This document shows positions 53,368 through 62,143 of a DNA stretch of 64,000 bases, piece after piece. Where the stretch lies: positions 2,666,001 through 2,730,000 of the forward strand of contig NZ_AP025282.1 in assembly GCF_024347215.1 (NCBI RefSeq), written 5' to 3'. Under the pieces are notes generated by a model, which was not told the origin of the DNA, ran no database searches, and saw nothing but the letters and a program-made list of their open reading frames with translations. The position numbers and the translations under genes are program-made. How positions within the stretch are numbered: position 1 is the stretch's first letter; every line of letters begins with the position of its first letter. Source of the stretch: Aliamphritea ceti (lineage in GTDB: Bacteria; Pseudomonadota; Gammaproteobacteria; Pseudomonadales; Balneatricaceae).

Positions 53368-53423
53368 TGCAGACAGTTAAAGCATTCAGGAAAGCCTGAT
53401 CAGCAGGCAGAATATTGAAAAAT

Positions 53424-53445
53424 AAAAGCGCTGAATAGCGCTTTT
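53424..53445. terminator. Bidirectional terminator between rhodanese and sigma gene
   Basis: AAAAGCGCT-GAAT-AGCGCTTTT is a symmetric stem-loop with A and T tracts on both sides, suited to stop transcription from both convergent genes. Confidence 0.88.
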
Positions 53446-53481
53446 AATTAAGTTTTCTAATAGCAGGGTATAGCAGAGAAT

Positions 53482-54069
53482 TCACAAAGAAACGCTTGGT
53501 GGCAGGCAAATAGGGAGCAAGGTTTTGCAGCGTTCATATTTTTCAGGATTAACGTTGAAATCTAAAATATTGCCCCGTCGGTCAACTGAGATATCGCAGT
53601 ATTCATTAAAAACCGCATACAGCATTTTACGGGCTTTCTGCACCCGGGACTTTAACGTTGAATAACTAATGCCTATATCTGCTGCATATTCCTTCTGTGA
53701 ATGGCCCTTTATATCTATCGCGGTTAGCAGCGCAGCCATATCATCAGGTAAATCCCTGATCAGGGGAGCGACACAACGGCTAAAAACATGCTCGACATCT
53801 TCCGACTGATCCAGATACCACAAGTCTTCAGGATGTGGATTAAGGCGCTTATTACTATTTTTGCGATAAAAATCTATCACCATATTACCGGCAATCTTAA
53901 ACAGCCATGCCTTGGTTTTCTCTTCAGACTTAAGTGTGTTCAAGTTTAAAAATGCCCGAAGACTGATCTCCTGCAGCAACTCTTCAACATCATCCGGATT
54001 GGATACTTTGGAATGTAGATACGCTTTAATATCTGCCTGATATTCAGACCACAGGGCATCAATCGTCAT
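53482..54069 (-). CDS. ECF sigma factor (SigZ-like) with Cys-containing C-terminal tail
   Basis: ECF-type sigma factor of 195 residues: region 2 (about 10-75, DDVEELLQEISLRAF, AWLFKIAGNMVIDFYRK) and region 4 (about 110-160, DIKGHSQKEYAADIGISYSTLKSRV). A tail of about 35 residues beyond region 4 contains three Cys (EYCDISV, ERCKTL, PICLPP), resembling SigZ-type factors. No anti-sigma gene is adjacent, so the tail may itself sense metal or redox state. Three nearby sulfur-gene promoters share one motif that it may recognise. Its own upstream region lacks that motif. Confidence 0.9.
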   Translation of the reverse strand: MTIDALWSEYQADIKAYLHSKVSNPDDVEELLQEISLRAFLNLNTLKSEEKTKAWLFKIAGNMVIDFYRKNSNKRLNPHPEDLWYLDQSEDVEHVFSRCVAPLIRDLPDDMAALLTAIDIKGHSQKEYAADIGISYSTLKSRVQKARKMLYAVFNEYCDISVDRRGNILDFNVNPEKYERCKTLLPICLPPSVSL

Positions 54070-54112
54070 ACATACTCCCCCTTGAATAAGGTTCGTCAGC
54101 TTAGAAGTTAAA

Positions 54113-54139
54113 GCGCTGAAGCTATAACAACTTCAGCGC
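54113..54139 (-). terminator. Hairpin terminator after the permease gene
   Basis: GCGCTGAAG and CTTCAGCGC form a perfect 9-bp stem with a 9-base loop, followed on the minus strand by TTTAACTT. It lies just downstream of the permease stop and upstream of the sigma gene. Confidence 0.65.
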
Positions 54140-54169
54140 GTGCAGATCAGATAAAAACTACCGGTACCG

Positions 54170-55141
54170 TCAGATAAACAGGTTGAACAACATACCTGCG
54201 AAGATAGCCATACTCAGAATCACCACCAGAAATGCAGCAATCATCTGGTTTTTGAAAATCGCCTTAAGCAGAATCACTTCGGTCAAACTTGCTCCGGCAC
54301 TGCCAATAATCAGCGCCATAACAGAACCTAGTGCCATGCCTTTCTTTACCAGCGCAGCACTCAGAGGGATGACAGCTTCAGCACGGATATACAGAGGAAT
54401 ACCAATAACAGCAGCAATCGGAATCGCGTACCAGGTTGCCTCACCGGCATACTTTGCAATCAGATCTGTAGGGATAAAGCCGTAGATGAATGAACCTAAG
54501 CAAATACCCAGCAGCAGATAAGGTACGACCTGCTTAAAGTCCTTCCAGGTTGCTTTCCAGATACGTACCCAGCGGCTTTCAGTTGCTGCCGGCGCAGAAG
54601 AACAAGCAGACGCAGTATCAGAAGCGCCGCATGCACTTTCAGTAGCCTTAGCTGAGCTGGCACCACAACCGCTTGCTGTTGGCATTTGGTAAGCCTCTTC
54701 ACGTACATAACGCTCAAAACCAAGCTTCTCGAGTACAAAACCTGCGGTTACGGATACCACCAGGGCAACGCTGAAGTACATAACAGCAACCTGCAAACCA
54801 AAGGTAATCACGAACAGACCGATAATAACCGGGTTCAGTAACGGACTTGAGAACAGAAAGACCATCATTGGTCCAAAGCCAGCCCGTGCCCGCAATAAAC
54901 CTTTCAGGAAGGGAATAGTAGAACATGAACAAAACGGCGTAATAGCGCCAAGCAGGGCAGCGATTACATAACCTTTACCGTTTCGTGAACTCAGGATCGA
55001 CTGAATCTTTTCCGGCGTAATGAATTCCTGTAATACGCCAACCAGATAACTGATAGCCAGGAACAGCAAGGTTAACTCAACAGCGAGAAAGGCAAACATG
55101 CCAAGCGCATCTTCAAGCATCTGCACGATTTCAGGGGACAT
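54170..55141 (-). CDS. COG0701/UPF0718 permease, metal or metalloid efflux (ArsP/SO_0444-like)
   Basis: Inner-membrane permease of 323 residues with about eight helices in two halves. The conserved helix motif GAITPFCSCSTIPFLKG near residue 65 carries the CSC cysteines typical of this family. The central loop (about 155-190) is rich in Ala/Ser with four Cys, possibly a metal or thiol-metalloid binding region. Divergence from an ArsR-type repressor supports efflux of arsenicals, zinc or copper. Which ion is exported is unknown. Confidence 0.85.
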   Translation of the reverse strand: MSPEIVQMLEDALGMFAFLAVELTLLFLAISYLVGVLQEFITPEKIQSILSSRNGKGYVIAALLGAITPFCSCSTIPFLKGLLRARAGFGPMMVFLFSSPLLNPVIIGLFVITFGLQVAVMYFSVALVVSVTAGFVLEKLGFERYVREEAYQMPTASGCGASSAKATESACGASDTASACSSAPAATESRWVRIWKATWKDFKQVVPYLLLGICLGSFIYGFIPTDLIAKYAGEATWYAIPIAAVIGIPLYIRAEAVIPLSAALVKKGMALGSVMALIIGSAGASLTEVILLKAIFKNQMIAAFLVVILSMAIFAGMLFNLFI

Positions 55142-55168
55142 ATAAGTACTCCAAAAGATAAATTAAAC

Positions 55169-55397
55169 TATATTTCCAGAATTATAGAAATATAATTCAG
55201 CGAGTCAATAAATATTTCGACACATATAGAAACGTTGAGAATCTTAATTATGTTCAACTTCAGAGTAATAAGATGAAAAAGAAGGCTTATCTATTTGATA
55301 TAAATATAGAAGTATATTTATATTTTGATCAGACAGCACTCTTTCATAAGAGCCAACCATTCCTTTGCGTTTTAAAAACACTTCGATTAATATCGAA
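55169..55397. promoter_or_regulatory. Operator-like inverted repeats between permease and ArsR genes
   Basis: Three dyads lie in the divergent spacer: TATATTTC-N10-GAAATATA (55169-55194), a perfect 11-bp repeat ATATAAATATA-GAAG-TATATTTATAT (55298-55323), and TTCGAT-TAAT-ATCGAA (55382-55397) 24 bases before the ArsR start. The last two most resemble ArsR/SmtB operators. Confidence 0.55.
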
Positions 55398-55420
55398 ATA
55401 GTTTAACGAGGAAGACAACA

Positions 55421-55732
55421 ATGCAAACAAGCATCGCAGCAAAGCGCCTGGCCGAACTTGGTCATGAAACTCGCTTAGAAGTGTTTCGGTATCTGGTCAA
55501 AGCCGGACACCAGGGCGTACCTGTAGGTGAACTGCAAACAAATCTCAGCATTCCAGGTTCGACTCTGTCGCACCATATAAGCCGTCTGGTATCGGTAGGC
55601 CTGGTAGAACAGCGCCGGGAAGGGCGTGTACTTTATTGTGTTCCACAGTACGACAAACTTCTGGCACTGGCGACTTTTCTGATTGATGAGTGTTGCAGTA
55701 AGGAAAGCAACGAAACAGGCACTGATGCCTGA
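55421..55732 (+). CDS. ArsR-family metalloregulatory repressor
   Basis: Small winged-helix repressor of 103 residues: LGHETRLEVFRYLV, LSIPGSTLSHHISRLVSVGLVEQRREGR (recognition helix and wing) and a C-terminal Cys pair in IDECCSKES that could bind arsenite, antimonite or a soft metal. It is divergent from the efflux permease, its likely target, and probably represses itself as well through the dyad just upstream. Confidence 0.92.
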   Translation: MQTSIAAKRLAELGHETRLEVFRYLVKAGHQGVPVGELQTNLSIPGSTLSHHISRLVSVGLVEQRREGRVLYCVPQYDKLLALATFLIDECCSKESNETGTDA

Positions 55733-56172
55733 ACTTAACAGCCACCTTACATTGGTACAGCGTCACCCAAACAGTCAGCATTTGACCATCAGGCAACGAA
55801 TCTTCCTTAAAAAGGCATGGCCTTCCTGAAAACCCAGGTTACAACTGGCTTGATTCAACCCTATAAAATCTGTCCCTAAGCAAGACTTATTTAAGCTACT
55901 GGATATTCATCGTCGTCAGAATTTCAGTTTACAGATGAATTATTTACCAACTTTACCTCGTCCAGACCCGACCGCTTCAACCTGTTTTTATCACAGAATG
56001 ATTCCTCAAGCTTAATGCTACCGGCCTTGTAATTTTCATGCTGTTTCAGTAATAGCGGCTATTATTTGAACTACTGTTCTGTAAATGACCAGTTTGAATT
56101 ATCCCGAAAAGGATGGGTTTCAAACAGTATCAACTTCTGCCCATCCATATTCATAAAGCGGAGGGAAGTTAG
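55733..56172. other. Intergenic region before the type II secretion operon
   Basis: About 440 bases with no convincing gene or RNA. It should contain the promoter of the secretion operon, but no strong element was picked out. It ends with an excellent ribosome site (GGAGGGAAG) for gspE. Confidence 0.5.
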
Positions 56173-57903
56173 ATGCAACCAACCGTTGCCGGTGCTGTTC
56201 CCACCATTGACAGTAAATCGTTGGGGCAGGCCCTGGTAAGTAGCGGCTCCCTGACAGAAAAAGATTTGCAACGCGTGTTGCAGATGAAATCTTCCAATGC
56301 TGACAACACTCCTATATCCAGTCTGCTGATCCGCCTCGGTCTGGTCTCAGAAACGACCATGTCGCAACAGTTGGCAGCACTACTAGACTTACCCCTGATC
56401 AGCGCTAAGCAATTCCCGGATGAGCCTTTACTCAGCGAACACTTATCGTTCCGCTTTCTTAAAGAACATTGCGCTTTACCTATTGCCCTTCAGGACGACT
56501 CCTTACAGGTAGCTATTGGCCGTCCGGGTGAAGCCTTTACGCTGGCTGCACTCAGGCATGCAAGTGGCTATGAAATTGAGCCCTGCATCGGCGTTTGTAC
56601 TGAACTGGAAAATGCGATTGAGCGGCTTTACGGTGAAGGCAACAGCCAGATGGGGAATATTCTGGCGGAGGTTAGCCCTGATACGAATGATGAAGACCAG
56701 GATATAGAGCAGCTAAAGGATATGGCCAGTGAAGCCCCAGTCATCCGGCTGGTTAACCTGATCATCCAACGGGCCGTAGAATCAAGGGCTTCGGATATCC
56801 ATATTGAGCCTTTTGAGAACAGTCTGAAGGTCCGTTACCGGGTTGATGGGGTGTTGCATGACAGTGAAGCGCCACCGGTCAACATGTCTCCTGCGGTAAT
56901 TTCACGGGTTAAACTGATGGCAAAACTGAACATAGCCGAAAGACGTTTACCCCAGGACGGCAGAATAGAAATGCGCCTGCAGGGTAAGGATCTGGACATC
57001 CGTGTCTCCACAGTGCCTACCATGTTTGGGGAAAGTGTTGTGCTACGTTTACTTGACCGTGAAAGCGTTGCACTTGATTTCGATACCCTGGGTTTTGATG
57101 CCGGACTGTTACAACAACTGAATACGGTACTGAACATTCCTCACGGTATGCTCATAGTCACCGGGCCAACAGGCAGCGGTAAAACCACCACTCTCTACAC
57201 TGCCCTGAATCAGCTGAATACTGAAACCAGTAAACTGATCACCGTTGAAGACCCTGCTGAGTATCATCTGGAAGGAATTAACCAGATTCAGATAAAACCA
57301 GCCATAGGCCTGACATTTACCAGTGCGCTGCGCTCTATTGTACGCCAAGACCCCGATGTGATTATGGTGGGGGAGATGCGGGACCTCGAAACTGCCCGTA
57401 TCTGTGTTCAGTCAGCCCTTACCGGGCATATTGTCCTGTCCACTCTGCATACCAATGATGCTGCCAGCAGCATTACCCGTCTTCTGGAGATGGGAATAGA
57501 GGAGTATCTCCTGACCTCTACACTGAATGCTGCTATTGGCCAGCGTCTTGTCAGAAAACTTTGCCCGCACTGCCGTGAGGCGTACACACCACTATCAGAG
57601 ATTATTCGTGAAATGGGGCTGGATAATCTCCATTCGGGGTCTGACTCCCCCATGCAGTTATATCATCCTGTTGGCTGTCAGCATTGTGCAGACAGCGGTT
57701 ACAAAGGGCGGTTGGCAATTATCGAGTTACTTGTAATGGATGATGAGCTACGCCGACTGGTGTTGCAACGGGCGGACGCCGGCACACTGATGAAGCAGGC
57801 ACGGGCCAGCGGCATGCACAGTATGTACGAAGATGGCTGTCGGAAAGCGCTGCAAGGACACACCAGCATCGAAGAAGTTATCCGCGTCACGCAGGAGTCC
57901 TGA
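56173..57903 (+). CDS. gspE: Type II secretion ATPase GspE
   Basis: Cytosolic hexameric ATPase that powers pseudopilus assembly, 576 residues. N-terminal GspE/PilB-type domains (about 10-150), then the ATPase core: Walker A GPTGSGKTT near 330, Asp box TVEDPAEYHLEGINQ, Walker B VMVGEMRDLETAR and His box (STLHTNDAASSITRL). A four-Cys zinc motif, CPHC and CQHC, is near 465-500. It is the first gene of the operon and lies one base from gspF. Confidence 0.95.
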   Translation: MQPTVAGAVPTIDSKSLGQALVSSGSLTEKDLQRVLQMKSSNADNTPISSLLIRLGLVSETTMSQQLAALLDLPLISAKQFPDEPLLSEHLSFRFLKEHCALPIALQDDSLQVAIGRPGEAFTLAALRHASGYEIEPCIGVCTELENAIERLYGEGNSQMGNILAEVSPDTNDEDQDIEQLKDMASEAPVIRLVNLIIQRAVESRASDIHIEPFENSLKVRYRVDGVLHDSEAPPVNMSPAVISRVKLMAKLNIAERRLPQDGRIEMRLQGKDLDIRVSTVPTMFGESVVLRLLDRESVALDFDTLGFDAGLLQQLNTVLNIPHGMLIVTGPTGSGKTTTLYTALNQLNTETSKLITVEDPAEYHLEGINQIQIKPAIGLTFTSALRSIVRQDPDVIMVGEMRDLETARICVQSALTGHIVLSTLHTNDAASSITRLLEMGIEEYLLTSTLNAAIGQRLVRKLCPHCREAYTPLSEIIREMGLDNLHSGSDSPMQLYHPVGCQHCADSGYKGRLAIIELLVMDDELRRLVLQRADAGTLMKQARASGMHSMYEDGCRKALQGHTSIEEVIRVTQES

Positions 57904-57904
57904 T

Positions 57905-59125
57905 ATGCCTTTGTTTGCTTACCGGGCCGTGACTACAGAAGGCGAAGAGAAAGCCGGCACGCTGGATTCAGCCGATGAAAGCAGCGTGGCTCACAACCTG
58001 CAGTCTCAGGGGCTGATTCCCCTTAGTATTGCCCTGTCCAAACAAGGCTTTGATCTGCACCGACTGCTTAATACGCCAGTCGGAGGCAATAACTTCAGCA
58101 AGGCGCGTCTGTTAATTTTTACTGAGCAGCTGGCTGACCTGATGCAGGCGGGCATCTCTCTCGACCGGGCTCTTGAAATCATGATTGATGTCAGTGATGA
58201 CCCCAAGCTGCATGAACGCACAGTGCCAATTCAGGAAGGTGTCAGGCGAGGGCAGCCATTATCCGGCGTACTGGCCGAACAACCGGAAATATTCAGCCAT
58301 TTCTATATCAGCATGATTCAGGCTGCGGAAGCTTTTGGCGATCTCGGTAAAGGGCTGAAAAATTTGGCGGCCTATCTGGCCCGCAGCCAGGCACTGCGCG
58401 ACAAATTGTTATCGGCGCTGATTTATCCAGTCATTTTAGTCGCCGTTTCAGTCATTTCGCTGCTGATTATTCTAACCTACGTTGTCCCGCAGTTTGAGCA
58501 ACTGTTTGCCGGCATGGATAAAGCACTACCAGTCTCTACAACAGTTGTACTCGGCGCTGCCAGCTGGATGCAAACCTATGGTTTATGGGCCATAGGCGGA
58601 ATACTACTTGGTATCGTATTGCTACGATATCAGCTACAGACAGCTGCCCACCGGCAACGCTGGGACAGTTTAAAGCTGCGCCTGCCATTATTAGGACGTC
58701 TTATCCAAAGTGTGGAAACAGCGCGTTTTTGCCGTAGTCTCGGGACCTTGCTCAACGGAGGAGTACCACTCTTAAGCGCTATGGGCATTGCCCGCCAAAC
58801 CCTGACCAATACTCAGATGATTAACTCGGTTGATCAGGCAACATCGGAGCTTAAAGCAGGCAAACACCTTACTCAGCCATTACAAAACACCCGGCGCTTT
58901 CCATCACTGGCAATTCAGATGATTCAGGTAGGCGAGGAGACAGGCCAGCTCGATGAAATGCTGATAAAAGTTGCCGATCTCTACGACCGTCAGGTGGCCA
59001 ACCAAACCGAACGTTTACTCGCAGTGCTTACCCCGGCACTGATTGTCGGGCTCGGCATCATAATTGCGGGCATCATTATTTCAATTCTGGCCGCCATTAT
59101 GAGTATCAACGATATTCCTATCTAA
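57905..59125 (+). CDS. gspF: Type II secretion inner-membrane platform protein GspF
   Basis: Polytopic platform protein of 406 residues with two related GspF domains (about 70-195 and 275-395) and three membrane helices. FTEQLADLMQAGISLDRALEIM and FCRSLGTLLNGGVPLLSAM are the repeated signatures. The ATG at 57905 directly follows the gspE stop. The length is normal. Confidence 0.95.
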   Translation: MPLFAYRAVTTEGEEKAGTLDSADESSVAHNLQSQGLIPLSIALSKQGFDLHRLLNTPVGGNNFSKARLLIFTEQLADLMQAGISLDRALEIMIDVSDDPKLHERTVPIQEGVRRGQPLSGVLAEQPEIFSHFYISMIQAAEAFGDLGKGLKNLAAYLARSQALRDKLLSALIYPVILVAVSVISLLIILTYVVPQFEQLFAGMDKALPVSTTVVLGAASWMQTYGLWAIGGILLGIVLLRYQLQTAAHRQRWDSLKLRLPLLGRLIQSVETARFCRSLGTLLNGGVPLLSAMGIARQTLTNTQMINSVDQATSELKAGKHLTQPLQNTRRFPSLAIQMIQVGEETGQLDEMLIKVADLYDRQVANQTERLLAVLTPALIVGLGIIIAGIIISILAAIMSINDIPI

Positions 59126-59141
59126 CGTAGGAGGAGCTGTT

Positions 59142-59594
59142 ATGTATACGCACCGGATAAAGCGCCGGATATTTGAGAAACCTGCTGTAACCAAAGGATT
59201 CACCCTGTTAGAGATTCTGGTGGTGCTAGTCATTCTGGGATTACTCGCCAGCCTGGTCGGGCCTCAGGTGTTTAAGCAACTGTCAGGTTCAAAGGTGAAA
59301 ACAGCGGCCTTACAGATTGGAGAACTGTCATCGGCACTGGATCTGTATCGCCTTGAAGTAGGCCGCTATCCGAGCACAGACCAGGGCCTGGACGCACTTA
59401 TCAAGCAGCCTTCCGGGATTGATAACTGGAACGGACCTTATTTAAAAAAATCTGTAGTACGGCTGGATCCCTGGGGTAATCCCTATACCTACCGGTATCC
59501 GGGAGAGCATGCCGAGTTTGATTTGTATTCCTACGGTGCTGATAACAAGGAGGGCGGCGAAGATGAGAATCAGGACGTTGCCAACTGGCAGTAA
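59142..59594 (+). CDS. gspG: Major pseudopilin GspG
   Basis: Major pseudopilin, 150 residues. The prepilin cleavage site is after Gly19 (KG/FTLLEIL) with Glu at +5. The C-terminal half has the conserved calcium-loop region LDPWGNPYTYRYPGEHAEFDLYSYGADNKEGG in pieces matching GspG. The leader of 19 residues is longer than usual. Confidence 0.95.
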   Translation: MYTHRIKRRIFEKPAVTKGFTLLEILVVLVILGLLASLVGPQVFKQLSGSKVKTAALQIGELSSALDLYRLEVGRYPSTDQGLDALIKQPSGIDNWNGPYLKKSVVRLDPWGNPYTYRYPGEHAEFDLYSYGADNKEGGEDENQDVANWQ

Positions 59595-59617
59595 GCCGCT
59601 GGCCCGGGAGTAACAAA

Positions 59618-60064
59618 ATGCGCGGGCACGATCAGCTGGGATTTACCTTACTTGAGCTATTAGTGGTACTAGTCATAGCAGTGATGGCAACCACATTGGT
59701 AGCCCCTGGCTTTAGCCAGGTGACTGAGCGAATGGCCTTACGGGGCGACAGCCAGAAAGTCGCCGCGTTGTTGCGCTTTGCCCGCAGCGAATCCATCGCT
59801 CAAGGCAGCAAAATAAGCATAGAATTACAGCCTGAAACAGGCACGCTGCTGATATACAGCCAGCAGGCAACTTCCGTATACCCGGTTGAATCCAGAACAG
59901 ACATATCACTGACCGGAAACCGGAATGAATCTGTACTGAGTAATCGTATTCTGTTTTTCCCTGACGGCAGCTCAAGCGGTGGCGGCATCCACCTGAGATC
60001 ACCGGCCGGGCACTATCAGATAGTAGTCGACTGGCTGACCGGCAGGGTGGAAGTTGATGGCTAA
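59618..60064 (+). CDS. gspH: Minor pseudopilin GspH
   Basis: Minor pseudopilin of 148 residues with cleavage after Gly8 (LG/FTLLELL) and Glu at +5. The following ALLRFARSESIAQGSKISI segment is typical for GspH/FimT. Its stop overlaps gspI by 8 bases. Confidence 0.9.
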   Translation: MRGHDQLGFTLLELLVVLVIAVMATTLVAPGFSQVTERMALRGDSQKVAALLRFARSESIAQGSKISIELQPETGTLLIYSQQATSVYPVESRTDISLTGNRNESVLSNRILFFPDGSSSGGGIHLRSPAGHYQIVVDWLTGRVEVDG

Positions 60065-60470
60065 TCACAGTAAACCTTTCACCCGGCAAGCTGGATTTAC
60101 CTTACTGGAAGTATTGGTCGCATTCCTACTGCTGAGCATAGCCCTGACACTGATAATGAATATTTTCTCAGGCAGCATGCACAATCAGGTAACAGGTGCA
60201 GAATACCGTAAAGCTTTGCAACACGCTGAGTCTCGTATAGCAGATGTCACTTCTGAAACAACGCTACGCCCAGGTCGTGACCAGGGATGGATCGATGACA
60301 AGTACCGATGGGAGGTAGAAATAGAAGACTGGCAATATCCGGATTATGACCCCGCCGAACCTTATGAACTGGAACCGCTTAGTATCAGCGTTACTGTCAT
60401 CTGGGGGGACGTAAAAGAACGACAGGTTAGGCTGCATACCGTTAAGCTGATCCGTACGGAGCCGCTGTAA
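60057..60470 (+). CDS. gspI: Minor pseudopilin GspI
   Basis: Minor pseudopilin of 137 residues; cleavage after Gly13 (AG/FTLLEVL). The start is taken at the ATG at 60057, one codon after an in-frame TTG. It overlaps gspJ by one base. GspI forms the pseudopilus tip with J and K. Confidence 0.9.
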   Translation: MANHSKPFTRQAGFTLLEVLVAFLLLSIALTLIMNIFSGSMHNQVTGAEYRKALQHAESRIADVTSETTLRPGRDQGWIDDKYRWEVEIEDWQYPDYDPAEPYELEPLSISVTVIWGDVKERQVRLHTVKLIRTEPL

Positions 60471-61192
60471 TGTCTGCCCTGCATGAACAAATGAAAGGAT
60501 TTACACTGGTCGAGGTTCTGGTGGCACTGACCCTGACAGGCCTGATCATGATACTCATCACTGTTGGTCTGAACCTTGGAGTAAGGAACTGGGAAAGTAT
60601 CATCAATATCCAGGGTGAACAGAACCGTCAGCAAAGTGCTCAGTGGATGCTGAGAAAGCTCATTGGTCAGGCACGTAATGAAGTACTTTATGATCAGGGC
60701 GGTGAAAGCATGATCGCCTTTGAAGGTCATCCAGATGAAGTTACCTTTGTCGCGCCTTTGCCCGGTGCCAGTGACTTTAACAATCTCTACTGGATCAGAA
60801 TCGCACTGGAATCTGATGATAATGGCATGCCAACACTGCAATTAAGCTATCTGACCTATCACACCCAGCAATCAATTAAAGCGGGGGTATCTGAGCAAAT
60901 TCGCATTCAGGAAGGGGATGACCAGCCTTACCTGATTGATCTCGCCCGCGATCTTTTGCAGTTCAGTGAAAACAAGGTAAATCTGCTTCCCAGCCCGGGT
61001 AGCCGGTTAGAAATCGACTACCGGCATAATCCTGATGACCTGTCACCGCGTTGGGAAACCGAATGGAAAAAGCAAAAGCAGCTTCCGGATCTGATCAGAG
61101 TACGATTCTTTAATGAGCAGGAGAGCATCTCGACAGAACTGATGATTAAACCTCAGGTACATAACTATGAAGTTAAGCAGTTGGCGTTGTAA
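60470..61192 (+). CDS. gspJ: Minor pseudopilin GspJ
   Basis: Minor pseudopilin of 240 residues, cleavage after Gly10 (KG/FTLVEVL) with Glu at +5. The body contains the GspJ-like NRQQSAQWMLRKLIGQARNE stretch. Its end overlaps gspK by 26 bases. Confidence 0.9.
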   Translation: MSALHEQMKGFTLVEVLVALTLTGLIMILITVGLNLGVRNWESIINIQGEQNRQQSAQWMLRKLIGQARNEVLYDQGGESMIAFEGHPDEVTFVAPLPGASDFNNLYWIRIALESDDNGMPTLQLSYLTYHTQQSIKAGVSEQIRIQEGDDQPYLIDLARDLLQFSENKVNLLPSPGSRLEIDYRHNPDDLSPRWETEWKKQKQLPDLIRVRFFNEQESISTELMIKPQVHNYEVKQLAL

Positions 61193-62108
61193 CAAGTATC
61201 TCGCATGCAGCTCTTCCGGCTTTGTTCTGGTCATGGTGTTGTGGTTGTTAGTTCTTTTATCAATGATCGCTATGCACCTCTCACTGATTACCCGTACAGA
61301 AACAAAGCTTTCAGTCAATCTGCTAAGCCATACGCGGCTCAGTTACGCTGCTGATGCCGGTGTTAACTGGGCCGTTATAAACTTATCTTTAGACCCTGAG
61401 TCCCGCTGGCTGGCGGACAGCAGTTTACAGTTAATGATGTTGGGTGACATTGAAGTTGAAGTCAGATTACAGGATGAAAACGGAAAGTTTGACCTGAACC
61501 AAACGGGTCAGGAACAGCTGGAAAGGCTCTTCATTGCTGCTGGGGTTGAGCCTGAAAAAAGTAATTTCCTGGCAAATGCAGTACTCGACTGGCGCGACCA
61601 GGATCAGTTACGCCGCCTCAACGGAGCAGAAGACGACGACTATATTGCCGCCGGACTCTCGTATGAGGCAAAGGATGCAGAATTTGAATCAATCACTGAA
61701 CTGCGTCAGATTCTGGGGATGGAAGAGTGGATCTTCGAGGCCATTTCCGGCGCTGTTACCGTCTATTCACGCCAACGTCAGATCAACCCTCAGGTAGCGC
61801 CCAGACTGGTGTTGCTGGCTTTTCCAAATGCCACCGGAGTGGCTGTTGATCAATATATTCTGAAAAGGCGGGAACGTCACGATATTGAACAGCCTGCACC
61901 GGCACCACCGGAATTTATTGATAAATTTCTTCCACCAACTTTACAAGGTGTCTACTACACTATTCATACAAAAGCTTCTGAGGCAGAGCATGCCCAAGCT
62001 TTCAAAGACGTGGTTATCAGAAAGAGGACGGGGCCTCTGGGTAATCATGAGGTACAAAGTATCCGTATTCCAATCCCGTCTGAAGGAACACAGCAAAGAG
62101 AGGAATAA
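61167..62108 (+). CDS. gspK: Minor pseudopilin GspK
   Basis: Large minor pseudopilin of 313 residues. The helix after Gly18 (SG/FVLVMVL) lacks Glu at +5, as is normal for GspK. The helical domain shows VLDWRDQDQLRRLNGAEDDDY, a usual GspK landmark. It starts 26 bases inside gspJ. Confidence 0.9.
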   Translation: MKLSSWRCNKYLACSSSGFVLVMVLWLLVLLSMIAMHLSLITRTETKLSVNLLSHTRLSYAADAGVNWAVINLSLDPESRWLADSSLQLMMLGDIEVEVRLQDENGKFDLNQTGQEQLERLFIAAGVEPEKSNFLANAVLDWRDQDQLRRLNGAEDDDYIAAGLSYEAKDAEFESITELRQILGMEEWIFEAISGAVTVYSRQRQINPQVAPRLVLLAFPNATGVAVDQYILKRRERHDIEQPAPAPPEFIDKFLPPTLQGVYYTIHTKASEAEHAQAFKDVVIRKRTGPLGNHEVQSIRIPIPSEGTQQREE

Positions 62109-62143
62109 TTGCTACTGGTTACCGAAAATAAAGGATAACCAAC

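Noticed and set aside
54070..54112. Copy of the shared sulfur promoter before the ECF sigma gene
   Set aside because: AATAAGG occurs there but neither block matches; autoregulation through the same motif is not supported.
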